A DNA stretch of 34,850 nt from a bacterium (GCA_905221505.1 CAJNDL010000023.1:1-34850), one strand, 5' to 3'; shown: positions 26,546 through 34,827, numbered from the stretch's first letter. Program-made: numbers and translations. Notes: generated by a model not told the origin, from the sequence alone.

Positions 26546-27307
26546 GTGGAAAACCTTTATCTTGTAAAAGACGATAGTCAACTAGCTACATTTCGTGATT
26601 TTGTAGTAAGAAATACAGAAAAGTTGAAAGATTATCAATCTTTTTTAAAGAATGAACTTGCAGTCTGTGATTTACCGCAAGCCGTTATTTGGTCAAGTTT
26701 TAATGCTGCTACACAGATTATTAGGGAAAGTGCTGTTCCAGCCTATACAAATAATAGACGAATGGTTATGACGCCTGATTTAGCTGTTTGGAAAGAGTTG
26801 TATTTGTATCAGTTGATGGACTACGAGTGTTCTCAGCAAACTCAAGCAATAGAAAGTCACTATCATTCTTTATCAGAAAATTTCCTCCTACAGATTGTAG
26901 GACATGAGTTAGCTCATTGGTCGGAGCATTTTTTAGATGATTTTGATGGTTACGATTCTTACATCTGGTTCGAAGAAGGGATGGTTGAATATATTAGTCG
27001 CAAGTATTTCTTGACAGCAGAGGAATTTCAAGCGGAAAAAATTTGTAATCAATCTCTCGTAGAACTTTTTCAGAAGAAGTATGGTTGGCACTCATTGAAT
27101 GATTTTGGTTCCTCTACTTATGATAAGAACTATGCAAGTATTTTTTATGAATACTGGCGCAGTTTTTTGACAGTAGATAAGTTGGTAGAAAATCTAGGTA
27201 GTGTACAAGCGGTCTTTGATTCTTATCATTTATGGGCAAATACAGATAAAACTCTTCCCTTGTTAAATTGGTTTGTTCAGCAGAAATTAATTGAAAAAGA
27301 AATATAA
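26546..27307 (+). CDS. Putative HExxH zinc metallopeptidase in the glycine T-box operon
   Basis: A 253-aa cytoplasmic protein of no family I can name. It has a gluzincin-type zinc site, IVGHELAHWSEH (His120, Glu121, His124), followed after 18-19 residues by WFEEGMVEYIS, whose Glu143 or Glu144 is placed like the third ligand of M1 peptidases. The N-terminal 110 residues are unrecognised; there is no signal peptide. GTG 26546 is chosen because AAAGGAG ends 4 bp before it; a GTG at 26528 lies upstream of that site. It is the first gene after the T-box terminator, 18 bp ahead of glyQ, so it should be induced with glycyl-tRNA synthetase. Enzyme activity is inferred only. Confidence 0.75.
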   Translation: MENLYLVKDDSQLATFRDFVVRNTEKLKDYQSFLKNELAVCDLPQAVIWSSFNAATQIIRESAVPAYTNNRRMVMTPDLAVWKELYLYQLMDYECSQQTQAIESHYHSLSENFLLQIVGHELAHWSEHFLDDFDGYDSYIWFEEGMVEYISRKYFLTAEEFQAEKICNQSLVELFQKKYGWHSLNDFGSSTYDKNYASIFYEYWRSFLTVDKLVENLGSVQAVFDSYHLWANTDKTLPLLNWFVQQKLIEKEI

Positions 27308-27325
27308 AAACTAAAGGAGTAAACA

Positions 27326-28243
27326 ATGTCTAAAAAATTGACTTTCCAGGAAATCATCCTTACTTTGCAACAATTTTGGAATGACCAAGGTTGTATGCTT
27401 ATGCAGGCTTATGATAATGAAAAAGGTGCGGGGACAATGAGTCCTTACACTTTCCTTCGTGCTATCGGACCTGAGCCATGGAATGCGGCTTATGTAGAGC
27501 CATCACGTCGTCCTGCTGACGGTCGTTACGGGGAAAACCCTAACCGTCTTTACCAACACCACCAATTCCAAGTGGTTATGAAACCTTCTCCGTCAAACAT
27601 TCAAGAACTTTACCTTGAGTCTTTGGAAAAATTGGGTATCAATCCATTGGAACACGATATTCGTTTCGTTGAGGACAACTGGGAAAACCCATCTACTGGT
27701 TCGGCTGGTCTTGGTTGGGAAGTTTGGCTTGATGGGATGGAAATCACTCAGTTCACTTATTTCCAACAAGTTGGTGGATTGGCAACTGGCCCTGTTACCG
27801 CTGAGGTAACTTATGGTTTGGAACGTTTGGCTTCTTACATTCAAGAAGTAGACTCTGTCTATGATATTGAGTGGGCTGATGGTGTAAAATACGGAGAAAT
27901 CTTTATCCAGCCTGAGTACGAGCATTCAAAATATTCGTTTGAAATTTCAGACCAAGAAATGTTGCTGGAAAACTTTGATAAGTTTGAAAAAGAAGCTGGT
28001 CGTGCATTGGAAGAAGGCTTGGTACACCCTGCCTATGACTATGTTCTCAAATGTTCACACACCTTTAACCTGCTTGACGCGCGCGGTGCCGTATCTGTAA
28101 CTGAGCGCGCAGGCTATATCGCCCGTATCCGTAACTTGGCCCGTGTCGTAGCTAAAACCTTTGTCGCAGAACGCAAACGCCTAGGCTACCCACTTTTGGA
28201 TGAAGCAACACGAGCTAAACTCTTAGCAGAAGACGCAGAATAG
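27326..28243 (+). CDS. glyQ: Glycyl-tRNA synthetase alpha subunit
   Basis: Catalytic subunit of the bacterial alpha2beta2 glycyl-tRNA synthetase (305 aa). It begins with [19 protein letters not shown] and contains the class II motifs around [19 protein letters not shown] (motif 2 region) and [10 protein letters not shown] (motif 3). RBS AAAGGAG. It is controlled by the glycine T-box upstream. The beta-subunit gene lies 260 bp downstream, unusually far, because a structured element separates them. Confidence 0.97.
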   Translation: MSKKLTFQEIILTLQQFWNDQGCMLMQAYDNEKGAGTMSPYTFLRAIGPEPWNAAYVEPSRRPADGRYGENPNRLYQHHQFQVVMKPSPSNIQELYLESLEKLGINPLEHDIRFVEDNWENPSTGSAGLGWEVWLDGMEITQFTYFQQVGGLATGPVTAEVTYGLERLASYIQEVDSVYDIEWADGVKYGEIFIQPEYEHSKYSFEISDQEMLLENFDKFEKEAGRALEEGLVHPAYDYVLKCSHTFNLLDARGAVSVTERAGYIARIRNLARVVAKTFVAERKRLGYPLLDEATRAKLLAEDAE

Positions 28244-28257
28244 TGAGTAATACCGTG

Positions 28258-28470
28258 CTCTAAAATCGTTAGAGACAAGTCGAAGACTTGCTAAAGGGAT
28301 ATGCACCGCTGTACTGTTATGTGGGGATTTTTGAAACCTTGGGTTCAAAAATCAGTCAGCTAAATCCACTTTGATGAGACTGTTGGAAATCTTAGTTTAT
28401 TTGGTATAAGATTTCCTTACAGACTCACAAAAGTTAGTTAGCGACGTCCCCAGTACCTAAGGTGCATATC
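28258..28470 (+). other. Highly folded intercistronic element between glyQ and glyS
   Basis: Nearly the whole gap can fold as nested and adjacent stems. CTCTAA/TTAGAG (28258-28274) and CAAGTC/GACTTG (28276-28290) come first. A long outer stem then pairs GATATGCACC (28298) with GGTGCATATC (28461), GTACTG with CAGTAC, and GGGGA with TCCCC. Inside it are GATTTTTGAA/TTCAAAAATC (28326-28353), GCTAA/TTAGC (28359/28438) and a long stem GAG-CTG-GGAAATCTTA with TAAGATTTCC-CAG-CTC (28376-28426). No T-run follows the outer stem. It is either a folded RNA or a MITE-like insertion; I do not recognise it as BOX or RUP. Confidence 0.75.
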
Positions 28471-28503
28471 AAAAAAGATTGAAGAAAATGTAAAGGAAAA
28501 AAC

Positions 28504-30540
28504 ATGACAAAAAACTTATTAGTAGAACTCGGTCTTGAAGAATTACCAGCCTATGTTGTCACACCAAGTGAAAAACAACTAGGCGAAAAAATGGCAGCCT
28601 TCCTCAAGGAAAACCGCCTGTCTTTTGAAGCCATTCAAACCTTCTCAACACCACGTCGTTTGGCTGTTCGTGTGACTGGTCTTGCAGACAAACAGTCTGA
28701 TTTGACAGAAGACTTCAAGGGTCCAGCAAAGAAAATTGCCTTGGATAGTGATGGAAATTTCACCAAAGCAGCTCAAGGATTTGTCCGTGGAAAAGGTTTG
28801 ACGGTTGAAGATATTGAATTCCGTGAAATCAAGGGTGAAGAATATGTCTATGTCACTAAGGAAGAAGTTGGTCAAGCAGTTGAAGCCATTGTTCCTGGTG
28901 TTGTAGATGTCTTGAAGTCATTGACTTTCCCTGTTAGCATGCACTGGGCTGGAAATAGCTTTGAATACATTCGTCCTGTTCACACTTTGACTGTTCTTTT
29001 AGATGAGGAAGAGTTTGATTTGGATTTCCTTGATATCAAGGGAGGTCGTGTCAGCCGTGGTCATCGTTTCTTGGGACAAGAAACTAAGATTCAGTCAGCA
29101 TTGAGCTATGAAGAAGATCTTCGTGCACAGTTTGTAATCGCAGATCCACGTGAACGTGAGCAAATGATTGTTGACCAAATCAAGGCAATCGAAGCTGAGC
29201 ATGGTGTACGCATCGAGATTGATGCTGACTTGCTTAATGAAGTCTTGAACTTGGTTGAATACCCAACTGCCTTTATGGGAAGTTTTGATGCCAAATACCT
29301 TGAAGTTCCAGAAGAAGTTTTGGTGACTTCAATGAAAGAACACCAACGTTACTTTGTTGTTCGTGATCAAGATGGCAAACTCTTGCCAAACTTCATTTCT
29401 GTCCGTAACGGAAATGCAGAGCATTTGGAAAATGTCATCAAAGGAAATGAAAAAGTCTTGGTAGCTCGCTTGGAAGACGGTGAATTCTTCTGGCGTGAAG
29501 ACCAAAAATTAGTTATTTCAGATCTTGTTGAAAAATTAAACAATGTGACTTTCCATGAGAAAATTGGTTCCCTTCGTGAACACATGATTCGTACGGGTCA
29601 GATTGCTATTCTCTTGGCAGAAAAAGCTGGTTTGTCAGCGGATGAAACGATTGACCTAGCCCGTGCAGCAGCCATTTACAAGTTTGACTTGTTGACAGGT
29701 ATGGTTGGTGAATTTGACGAGCTCCAAGGAATTATGGGTGAAAAATATGCCCTTCTTGCTGGTGAAACTCCAACTGTGGCAGCTGCTATTCGTGAACACT
29801 ACATGCCTACGTCAGCTGAAGGAGAACTTCCAGAGAGCAAGGTAGGTGCAGTGCTTGCCATTGCAGACAAATTGGATACTATTTTGAGCTTCTTCTCAGT
29901 AGGTTTGATTCCATCAGGTTCTAATGACCCTTATGCCCTTCGTCGTGCGACCCAAGGTGTAGTTCGTATCTTGGATGCCTTTGGTTGGCACATTGCTATG
30001 GATGAGTTGATCGATAGTCTTTATGCTTTAACATTTGACAGCTTGACTTATGAAAATAAAGCAGAGGTTATGGACTTCATCAAGGCTCGTGTTGATAAGA
30101 TGATGGGTTCTACTCCAAAAGATATCAAGGAAGCGGTACTTGCAGGTTCAAACTTTGTTGTGGCAGAGATGCTGGAAGTAGCAAGTGCTCTTGTAGAAGC
30201 AAGCAAGGAAGAAGACTTCAAACCATCTGTCGAATCACTTTCTCGTGCCTTTAACTTGGCTGATAAGGCAGAAGGAGTTGCTGTAGTTGATTCAGCACTT
30301 TTTGAGAATGAAGAAGAGAAAGCTTTGGCAGCAGCAGTAGAATCACTCGTTTTGTCAGGGACTGCCAGTCAGCAATTGAAACAGCTCTTTGCTCTTAGCC
30401 CAGTCATTGATGCATTCTTTGAGAATACCATGGTTATGGCTGAAGACGAGGCAGTCCGTCAAAATCGTTTGGCAATCTTGTCTCATTTAACTCAAAAAGC
30501 ATCAAAACTTGCTCGTTTTAACCAAATTAACACTAAATAA
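28504..30540 (+). CDS. glyS: Glycyl-tRNA synthetase beta subunit
   Basis: tRNA-binding subunit of glycyl-tRNA synthetase (678 aa). The N-terminus [15 protein letters not shown] is diagnostic, followed by [29 protein letters not shown] and, in the HD-like region, [11 protein letters not shown] and IREHYMP. The C-terminal anticodon-binding region contains the [19 protein letters not shown] motif. RBS AAAGGAAAA. It works only with GlyQ, from which it is separated by the structured element at 28258-28470. The DUF896 gene follows after 40 bp. Confidence 0.97.
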   Translation: MTKNLLVELGLEELPAYVVTPSEKQLGEKMAAFLKENRLSFEAIQTFSTPRRLAVRVTGLADKQSDLTEDFKGPAKKIALDSDGNFTKAAQGFVRGKGLTVEDIEFREIKGEEYVYVTKEEVGQAVEAIVPGVVDVLKSLTFPVSMHWAGNSFEYIRPVHTLTVLLDEEEFDLDFLDIKGGRVSRGHRFLGQETKIQSALSYEEDLRAQFVIADPREREQMIVDQIKAIEAEHGVRIEIDADLLNEVLNLVEYPTAFMGSFDAKYLEVPEEVLVTSMKEHQRYFVVRDQDGKLLPNFISVRNGNAEHLENVIKGNEKVLVARLEDGEFFWREDQKLVISDLVEKLNNVTFHEKIGSLREHMIRTGQIAILLAEKAGLSADETIDLARAAAIYKFDLLTGMVGEFDELQGIMGEKYALLAGETPTVAAAIREHYMPTSAEGELPESKVGAVLAIADKLDTILSFFSVGLIPSGSNDPYALRRATQGVVRILDAFGWHIAMDELIDSLYALTFDSLTYENKAEVMDFIKARVDKMMGSTPKDIKEAVLAGSNFVVAEMLEVASALVEASKEEDFKPSVESLSRAFNLADKAEGVAVVDSALFENEEEKALAAAVESLVLSGTASQQLKQLFALSPVIDAFFENTMVMAEDEAVRQNRLAILSHLTQKASKLARFNQINTK

Positions 30541-30580
30541 ATTTGATAAACGGACTTTATCTTATCACAAAGGAGAAGAA

Positions 30581-30838
30581 ATGGATCCGAAAAAAATCGC
30601 TCGTATCAACGAGCTTGCCAAAAAGAAAAAAACAGAAGGCTTGACCCCAGAAGAAAAAGTAGAACAAGCCAAACTACGTGAGGAGTACATCGAAGGGTAT
30701 CGTCGCACTGTTCGTCACCACATCGAAGGAATCAAAATTGTGGACGAAGAAGGAAACGATGTTACACCAGAGAAACTACGTCAAGTCCAACGTGAAAAAG
30801 GATTACATGGTCGTAGTCTCGATGACCCAAATTCATAA
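30581..30838 (+). CDS. DUF896 / UPF0291 family protein
   Basis: An 85-aa, highly charged, helical protein of the YnzC type. The hallmark is the N-terminal [20 protein letters not shown], followed by [18 protein letters not shown] and a C-terminal segment ending [12 protein letters not shown] 30581 has AAGGAGAAGAA directly upstream; an upstream in-frame ATG inside the glyS end is not supported. In Bacillus, YneB-YnzC-YmzA relatives are LexA-linked, but here the gene sits at the end of the glycyl-tRNA synthetase operon and may be co-transcribed. Function unknown. Confidence 0.88.
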   Translation: MDPKKIARINELAKKKKTEGLTPEEKVEQAKLREEYIEGYRRTVRHHIEGIKIVDEEGNDVTPEKLRQVQREKGLHGRSLDDPNS

Positions 30839-30907
30839 TAAGTATTCTTTCTTTTAACAAAGATTGATGAAATGATAACAAAAAAACTATCATACACAAA
30901 TGAGTTG

Positions 30908-30952
30908 CACCTCAAAAGTTAGAGCTAGAAAATCTAACTTTTGAGGTGTTTT
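30908..30952 (+). terminator. Strong palindromic terminator, CCTCAAAA family
   Basis: CACCTCAAAAGTTAGA and TCTAACTTTTGAGGTG form a perfect 16-bp stem with a 9-nt loop, then TTTT. It probably ends the T-box operon. The same sequence, with two changes, is at 6321-6359. Confidence 0.85.
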
Positions 30953-30969
30953 ATTATGAAATTGAGTTA

Positions 30970-31075
30970 TATAGTGAATTGAAATAAGATAATGAACAAA
31001 AAGATTAGTGAATTCAAATTAATTTCTATACAGGTTTTAGAATTAGTTGTACTATTCTAGGTTCAATCTACTATA
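30970..31075 (+). repeat. RUP element, complete
   Basis: Starts TATAGTGAATTGAA and ends TTCAATCTACTATA, terminal inverted repeats of a 106-bp element, flanked by TA. Size and ends agree with the pneumococcal RUP (about 107 bp) thought to be mobilised by IS630-Spn1. It adjoins the IS630 transposase remnant. Confidence 0.8.
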
Positions 31076-32008
31076 AATATATGCTCTAAAATGATGGACG
31101 CTAAGTCTTCTATCGTCAAGAAAAATCATCAAATCCCTCGTATTATAGTCATTTAGTTTTAAAAAAGCGTTCCAAACATTCAAAAATATTTGGGAATTCC
31201 CTTAATAAATCAGTCACTTTCTTCTTCAAAATATCTCAAACTTGCTCAATAGGATTCAAATCTGGTGAATGAGGTGGTAGAGGTAAGAAAAAATGTCTAT
31301 CTTGGATGCAGTTTTCATCCAAAATATTCTTGGGATGAAAACTAGCATTGTCCATGACAATGACATGAGTTGTCTTAAAAGCAGGTAGAAGTTGCGTTTT
31401 GAACCACTCCACAAAGAAATCGCTCGTCATACTTTCCTTGTAAATCATGGGAGCTATAAACTCTCCGTCTACTTGTCCTGCAACAATTGAAGTCCGCTCA
31501 AAACGTCGTCCGCTAATCTTTTCATAGACTTTCTCCCCTCTAGGAGCCCGTGCATAGGGACGATAGAGGTAGCTGTCGATTCCCGTTTCGTCAATATATA
31601 CGACTGGTAAATCTTTTAGGTTATCCAAAATATCAAGAAATTCAGCGACTTTCTCAGAATCTTGTCCCTTAAAACTAGTCGTCTTTTTTAAAGTGATATG
31701 AATTTGCTTTAAAGCTGTCCATACTGAAGGAACAGCACAATCAAAATGTACCGCAATTTCCCGTAAAAAAGCGTCTAGATGAGCCTCTACAAAGGATTTC
31801 AATTCCTCTAAAGGAATCTTTCGCTTTTTGACGACTCGCTTTTTCCGCTCTAAGTATCCTTGTTCACGTCTTTCTTTTCCCACGTGAAGAGAGTTCTGAC
31901 GACAACATCAAAAACTTTAGCTGCCTCGACATGGCTATGTCCTTCTTTGATGTAATCTAAATGCCATAGCTTTATTATAAGCTGCTTATTTTAAACTAAG
32001 CAACTATA
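31076..32008 (-). mobile_element. IS630-family insertion sequence remnant
   Basis: The transposase remnant is followed upstream (plus-strand right) by TATAGTTGCTTAG read on the minus strand, ending at 32008, a candidate terminal repeat with the TATAGT start seen in RUP. The other end is uncertain: no TATAGT start is visible between the transposase stop and the RUP, so the end is either lost or shared with the RUP at 30970-31075. It lies within an IS110-type reading frame. Confidence 0.6.
31149..31967 (-). pseudogene. IS630-family transposase, decayed
   Basis: Read on the minus strand, the N-terminal part is in one frame (KEGHSHVEAAKVFDVV, then RTLFTWEKK: a helix-turn-helix). A single-base shift near 31870 moves into a frame reading RREQGYLERKKR onward. 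The DDE residues are still visible in VVYIDETGID, VIVMDNASFH and PHSPDLNPIEQV. The codon after EQV, normally Trp, is TGA (31236-31238), after which the frame continues DILKKKVTDLLREFP to a stop at 31149. The start region (ATG at 31967) also has a small deletion. IS630-Spn1 is normally annotated as two ORFs, so the first shift could be natural; the nonsense codon and deletion are not. Confidence 0.8.
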
Positions 32009-32012
32009 CCAT

Positions 32013-32168
32013 CTAATCTAAGGCATTGTGAAGAGCTACAGTAGTTGTCCCAAATTTCTTCTGAATTTTCTTTGGCTTATTGGTATCTAGTGGACCATCT
32101 AGAATACAACAAACAATGGATTTTTGGTGGACATCAATACCACAACACGTTTCAATCATGACTTCCAT
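32013..32168 (-). pseudogene. IS110-family transposase, N-terminal fragment
   Basis: A 51-aa minus-strand frame with GGAGG upstream contains GIDVHQKSIVCCILDG and TNKPKKIQKKFGTTTVALHN, the first DEDD-domain segment of IS110-type transposases (Asp in GIDVH). The frame ends at TAG, where Trp is expected, next to the IS630 end. The rest of the transposase is not in the window. It indicates an IS630 insertion into, or deletion fused to, an older IS110 copy. Confidence 0.75.
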
Positions 32169-32416
32169 TATAAAAACCTCCTGTTAACTATTTGAACAAT
32201 AGAACAAGAGGCTACTAGTAAGATATTTTCATGCTCAAGGCATATTCGAGTTATCTCATGACTTTTGTTCATCCAGTTTTTTTAACAGGCTAGGAAAAGC
32301 CCTATTAAACACCACGGATTGGTATTGTTCATCTTTATTATAAGCTAAACTTCTTTTTCTGTCATGAGTTAGCAGGCTCTGCCTGCTTAGAGTTTTTTAT
32401 GAACTTGGTTTGCTTT
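32169..32416 (-). other. Non-coding stretch between IS debris and the permease operon
   Basis: It probably contains the 5' end of the IS110 copy and the 3' flank of the minus-strand operon. GCAGGC-TCT-GCCTGC at 32372-32386 is a perfect stem just beyond the stop of the TIGR03943-type gene; the T-run near it (TTTTTT at 32393) is on the plus strand, so its role is unclear. Nothing else was recognised. Confidence 0.45.
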
Positions 32417-33232
32417 TTAAAACACTCGATACACGTAGGGATTTTCTGGTTTATCGACTTTGGTAAAGCTATCGATTTCCAAGGTTGGGAGATTTTGTTT
32501 GAGTTCTTTATGGTAGTGATTGACCAGTTTTCCTTTGGCTGTAATCCAAGTGTTATTTTCATACTGACGGGTATTTCCCTTGGTCAGCAATCCATAAACA
32601 CCGGAATCTGCGATACAGTGAATAATGCCGAAGCGGAACAAAAATTGGCTATTGGAGTGACTGGGGTCATTGTAGACAAAGCCTGTGAACTGGACTGTCT
32701 TGCCCTCGAATTCATCTGGATAGTCGTAGATAGCCTCCATGACTTCCATATAGTTTTCATTCGTAATCTGAATGCTATCCTGAGACAAGTATTTATCCGC
32801 CGCCGTTCTCATTTCCTTTTCATAGGCTGTTTTTGAGAAATAAGAACTGGTATCTGGTTTCAAATATTGGCTTGTCGTCCCTTCACTGGTCTGAATGGCT
32901 TGATCCGTTCCTTCTGATAAGGGGAAATGATAGCCTTTGGCAGATACGGTCTGAGAATCCAAGCTAACAGTTGGGAAAGTTAAGCCGACGACAATTGGAA
33001 TGGCAAGAAGAGCAATACTAGTTCCTTTAGCTAATCGGCTATTCAGATGACTGTGGGTTTTGACTTGCTTCATCCAGATATACAATTGAACAATAGCCAA
33101 TATAAAAGAAAGCACCATGGAAATATAGGCCAGATAGGAATAGTGCATGTTGATGTACTGGTTTAATTTGCCCGACAGATGGAGATAAATGGTCAGTTCA
33201 AAATAGCCAGCTAAAACTAAAAATCGAATCAT
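32417..33232 (-). CDS. TIGR03943-family permease partner (YcgQ-like)
   Basis: A 271-aa membrane protein. Hydrophobic segments at the N-terminus (about 1-20 and 33-55) and one at about 70-88 precede an extracytoplasmic domain of about 170 residues. That domain contains YPDEFEGKTVQFTGFVYND, LFRFGIIHCIADSG and TWITAKGKL, which recall an OB-like fold. It is the conserved partner of DUF318/YcgR permeases. Its start overlaps the permease stop by 4 bp (ATGA), so the two are translated together. Some relatives in Bacillus belong to metal-responsive operons, but nothing here shows the substrate. Confidence 0.85.
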   Translation of the reverse strand: MIRFLVLAGYFELTIYLHLSGKLNQYINMHYSYLAYISMVLSFILAIVQLYIWMKQVKTHSHLNSRLAKGTSIALLAIPIVVGLTFPTVSLDSQTVSAKGYHFPLSEGTDQAIQTSEGTTSQYLKPDTSSYFSKTAYEKEMRTAADKYLSQDSIQITNENYMEVMEAIYDYPDEFEGKTVQFTGFVYNDPSHSNSQFLFRFGIIHCIADSGVYGLLTKGNTRQYENNTWITAKGKLVNHYHKELKQNLPTLEIDSFTKVDKPENPYVYRVF

Positions 33233-34134
33233 AGGATGACTCCAATCAAGAGAGAATAGACTAAAACGACCAGAGTCACAATCGTAATGAAGTGACTGAT
33301 AAAGCGTGCTTTCAAGTAATTTTTCATCATGAGAATATTTTTGATATCCAGCATTGAGCCAATAACGAGAAAGGCTAGAACCGGTGCCAAACCGAAACTC
33401 GAGAGAAGAGAAGCACCTATAAAGGCATCCGCCTCACTACAGAGCGAAAGAAGAAAGGCCAAAAGCATCAAGAGCAAGATGGCAAAAAGAGGGGTCGCAC
33501 TGATAGAAGTCAGAATCCGAGTCGGAACGTAGACCTGTATTATAGAGGCAAAGAGACAGCCAAATACCAAATAACGTCCCGTATCAAAAAATTCATCAAT
33601 TGCTTGCACAAAGACCTGAAAAACCTTTTTTGCTGGGCTTAAGTGCGAAAAATCGTGCTTATGACAGGTCAAACGGTTTTCTTTTTGAATGGGTTCTTGC
33701 CAGAAAAATCCTAGAAAAATTCCTAGTATTACAGCTACAATAATGGACCCCAGAGCTCGTAACAGGGCGATATGGAAGGAGTTGCCAAAGGCAGAATAGG
33801 TCGCAAAAAGTACAATGGGATTGATAACAGGTGCTGTCACAAGAAATGGAACGGCCGTGTAACTGGGAACCTTCTTTTCCAGAAAACGATTGATGACGGG
33901 TACAATTCCACATTCGCAAGAAGGGAAAAGAAAGCCAATAAATGTCCCAAAAAAGATTCTCCCCCAACGATTTCGAGGGAGAAAATGATAAACCTTGTCA
34001 GGTGTGATATAGACTTCAATCACTCCTGAAAGAATACTTCCTATCAGTACGAAAGGGAGAGCTTCAATGATAAGGGAGAGGAAAATAGCTCCAGTCTGAA
34101 GCACACTAGATGGGAGTTGTTGGAAAGCAGTCAT
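33229..34134 (-). CDS. DUF318-family permease (YcgR/ArsP-like)
   Basis: A polytopic membrane protein (301 aa) with about eight hydrophobic helices. The family signature is FPSCECGIVPVINRFLEKK, and a second conserved stretch is FLVTAPVINPIVLFATYSAFG. The cysteine pair in CECG suits metal or metalloid binding; relatives include arsenical permeases. It lies between a 43-aa gene and its TIGR03943 partner, with ATG directly after the stop of the former (no gap). The substrate is not known. Confidence 0.85.
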   Translation of the reverse strand: MTAFQQLPSSVLQTGAIFLSLIIEALPFVLIGSILSGVIEVYITPDKVYHFLPRNRWGRIFFGTFIGFLFPSCECGIVPVINRFLEKKVPSYTAVPFLVTAPVINPIVLFATYSAFGNSFHIALLRALGSIIVAVILGIFLGFFWQEPIQKENRLTCHKHDFSHLSPAKKVFQVFVQAIDEFFDTGRYLVFGCLFASIIQVYVPTRILTSISATPLFAILLLMLLAFLLSLCSEADAFIGASLLSSFGLAPVLAFLVIGSMLDIKNILMMKNYLKARFISHFITIVTLVVLVYSLLIGVIL

Positions 34135-34266
34135 CTAGTTTTTCTTTTCTACTTTGGCTTTTTTCTCTTTGTCATCAGGGAAAGTTACTTGTTTCAAATC
34201 AGGGAGTTTAGCAAACTCTTCAAACATCTTGTCCAAATCGTCTCGTTTTGTAAATTTTACAGCCAT
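34135..34266 (-). CDS. Small conserved-type protein, 43 aa
   Basis: A short minus-strand gene too small for ordinary ORF lists. It begins MAVKFTKRDDLDKMFEEFAK and ends in a lysine-rich tail (EKKAKVEKKN). GAGG lies 7 bp before ATG 34266; the in-frame ATG at 34272 is too close to it. Its stop abuts the permease ATG, so permease translation is probably coupled to it. It is soluble, charged and likely helical. I do not know the family. Confidence 0.7.
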   Translation of the reverse strand: MAVKFTKRDDLDKMFEEFAKLPDLKQVTFPDDKEKKAKVEKKN

Positions 34267-34296
34267 AGGCATACCTCGATTCTAAATTCTACCTCT

Positions 34297-34302
34297 ATTA
34301 TA
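34297..34302 (-). promoter_or_regulatory. -10 box of the permease operon
   Basis: TATAAT on the minus strand, 31 bp before the small gene's ATG; TTTTCC-like bases stand in the -35 area. Confidence 0.45.
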
Positions 34303-34388
34303 CTATTATTTTGAGGAAAAGGGAAAAGTTAAAATTGAGTATCTAACGAATAATGGAGCTTGATATATCCTGATATACACTATGATTG

Positions 34389-34397
34389 TGATATAAT
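34389..34397 (+). promoter_or_regulatory. Extended -10 promoter with TGATATA repeats
   Basis: TGATATAAT (hexamer 34392-34397). Two more TGATATA words lie just upstream (34361 and 34371), so the promoter overlaps a repeated motif that could be an operator. It drives the short gene at 34429. Confidence 0.55.
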
Positions 34398-34428
34398 AGT
34401 TGTGGAATAACGGAGGAAATGATGGAAC

Positions 34429-34620
34429 ATGAAAAAAATCGGTCAGGTTACCGACGAAGTAAAAGAAATTTTTAATATTGTTCTTAAAGCTAGTGATATC
34501 AAGGTCAACAAAGATGGTTTAAGAAGCCATCTGTTGAAACGGCATCATAATGATGTGATTCATCATATCGAAGATCTAGAACTTATACTAAGTAATCCAG
34601 ATGGTAAATTCCCAAACTAA
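34429..34620 (+). CDS. Short protein, probably a truncated PBECR-like nuclease domain
   Basis: A 63-aa protein containing IGQVTDEVKEIFNIVLKASD, HLLKRHHNDV and LILSNPDGKFPN. The order IG-x-H-x-x-KRH-x-NPD recalls the first half of PBECR-type toxin nuclease domains, but those continue well beyond the NPD motif. Here the frame stops at TAAGTTCC, the first base group of a repeat also found at 34796, so I infer truncation. GGAGG at 34412-34416 is better spaced for ATG 34422, which would give an unrelated 17-aa overlapping peptide, than for ATG 34429 (12 bp). Function is not established. Confidence 0.5.
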   Translation: MKKIGQVTDEVKEIFNIVLKASDIKVNKDGLRSHLLKRHHNDVIHHIEDLELILSNPDGKFPN

Positions 34621-34827
34621 GTTCCACCGCTAGTACAAGTGGAAGTTAGTCTGATAAAAATCCTAAAAACCAGTGGAAATCCGTGTCAGGGTACGTTCCA
34701 CTGGTTTTACTCATGCTTGATTTCATCGCTTTTGTAGCCAAAATGAATCGAAAAAAAGAGCGCACAAAATCCGCTCATCTGAAAGCGTTTCAGATTAAGT
34801 TCCGCTATGGTGGAAGTTAGTGTGAGA
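34618..34827 (+). repeat. Cluster of TTCCAC/GTGGAA hairpins with direct repeats
   Basis: TAAGTTCCACCGCTA...GTGGAAGTTAGTCTGA (34618-34653) recurs as TAAGTTCCGCTATG...GTGGAAGTTAGTGTGA (34796-34827). Between them lies a perfect stem, AAAACCAGTGGAA/TTCCACTGGTTTT (34666-34708), and a palindrome ATCTGAAA-GCG-TTTCAGAT (34777-34795). No gene is supported in this stretch; a 35-codon frame from 34713 has no ribosome site. Confidence 0.6.
34666..34708 (+). terminator. Hairpin with T-run, possible terminator
   Basis: AAAACCAGTGGAA pairs perfectly with TTCCACTGGTTTT around 17 nt. It could terminate the short gene upstream in either direction. Confidence 0.55.

Noticed and set aside
30509..30580. Extended N-terminus of the DUF896 protein within the glyS end
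   Set aside because: A clear AAGGAG site serves ATG 30581 and the 85-aa length matches the family.
31236..31883. 215-aa frame as an intact transposase
   Set aside because: It is only the middle part of the protein: the HTH lies in another frame and the C-terminus continues past the TGA at 31236.
34777..34795. ATCTGAAAGCGTTTCAGAT as a cre site
   Set aside because: The half-sites are one base too close for the 14-bp cre consensus and no promoter lies nearby.
34713..34820. 35-codon frame (MLDFIAFVAKMNRKKE...)
   Set aside because: No ribosome site, no promoter, and it runs through the repeat cluster.
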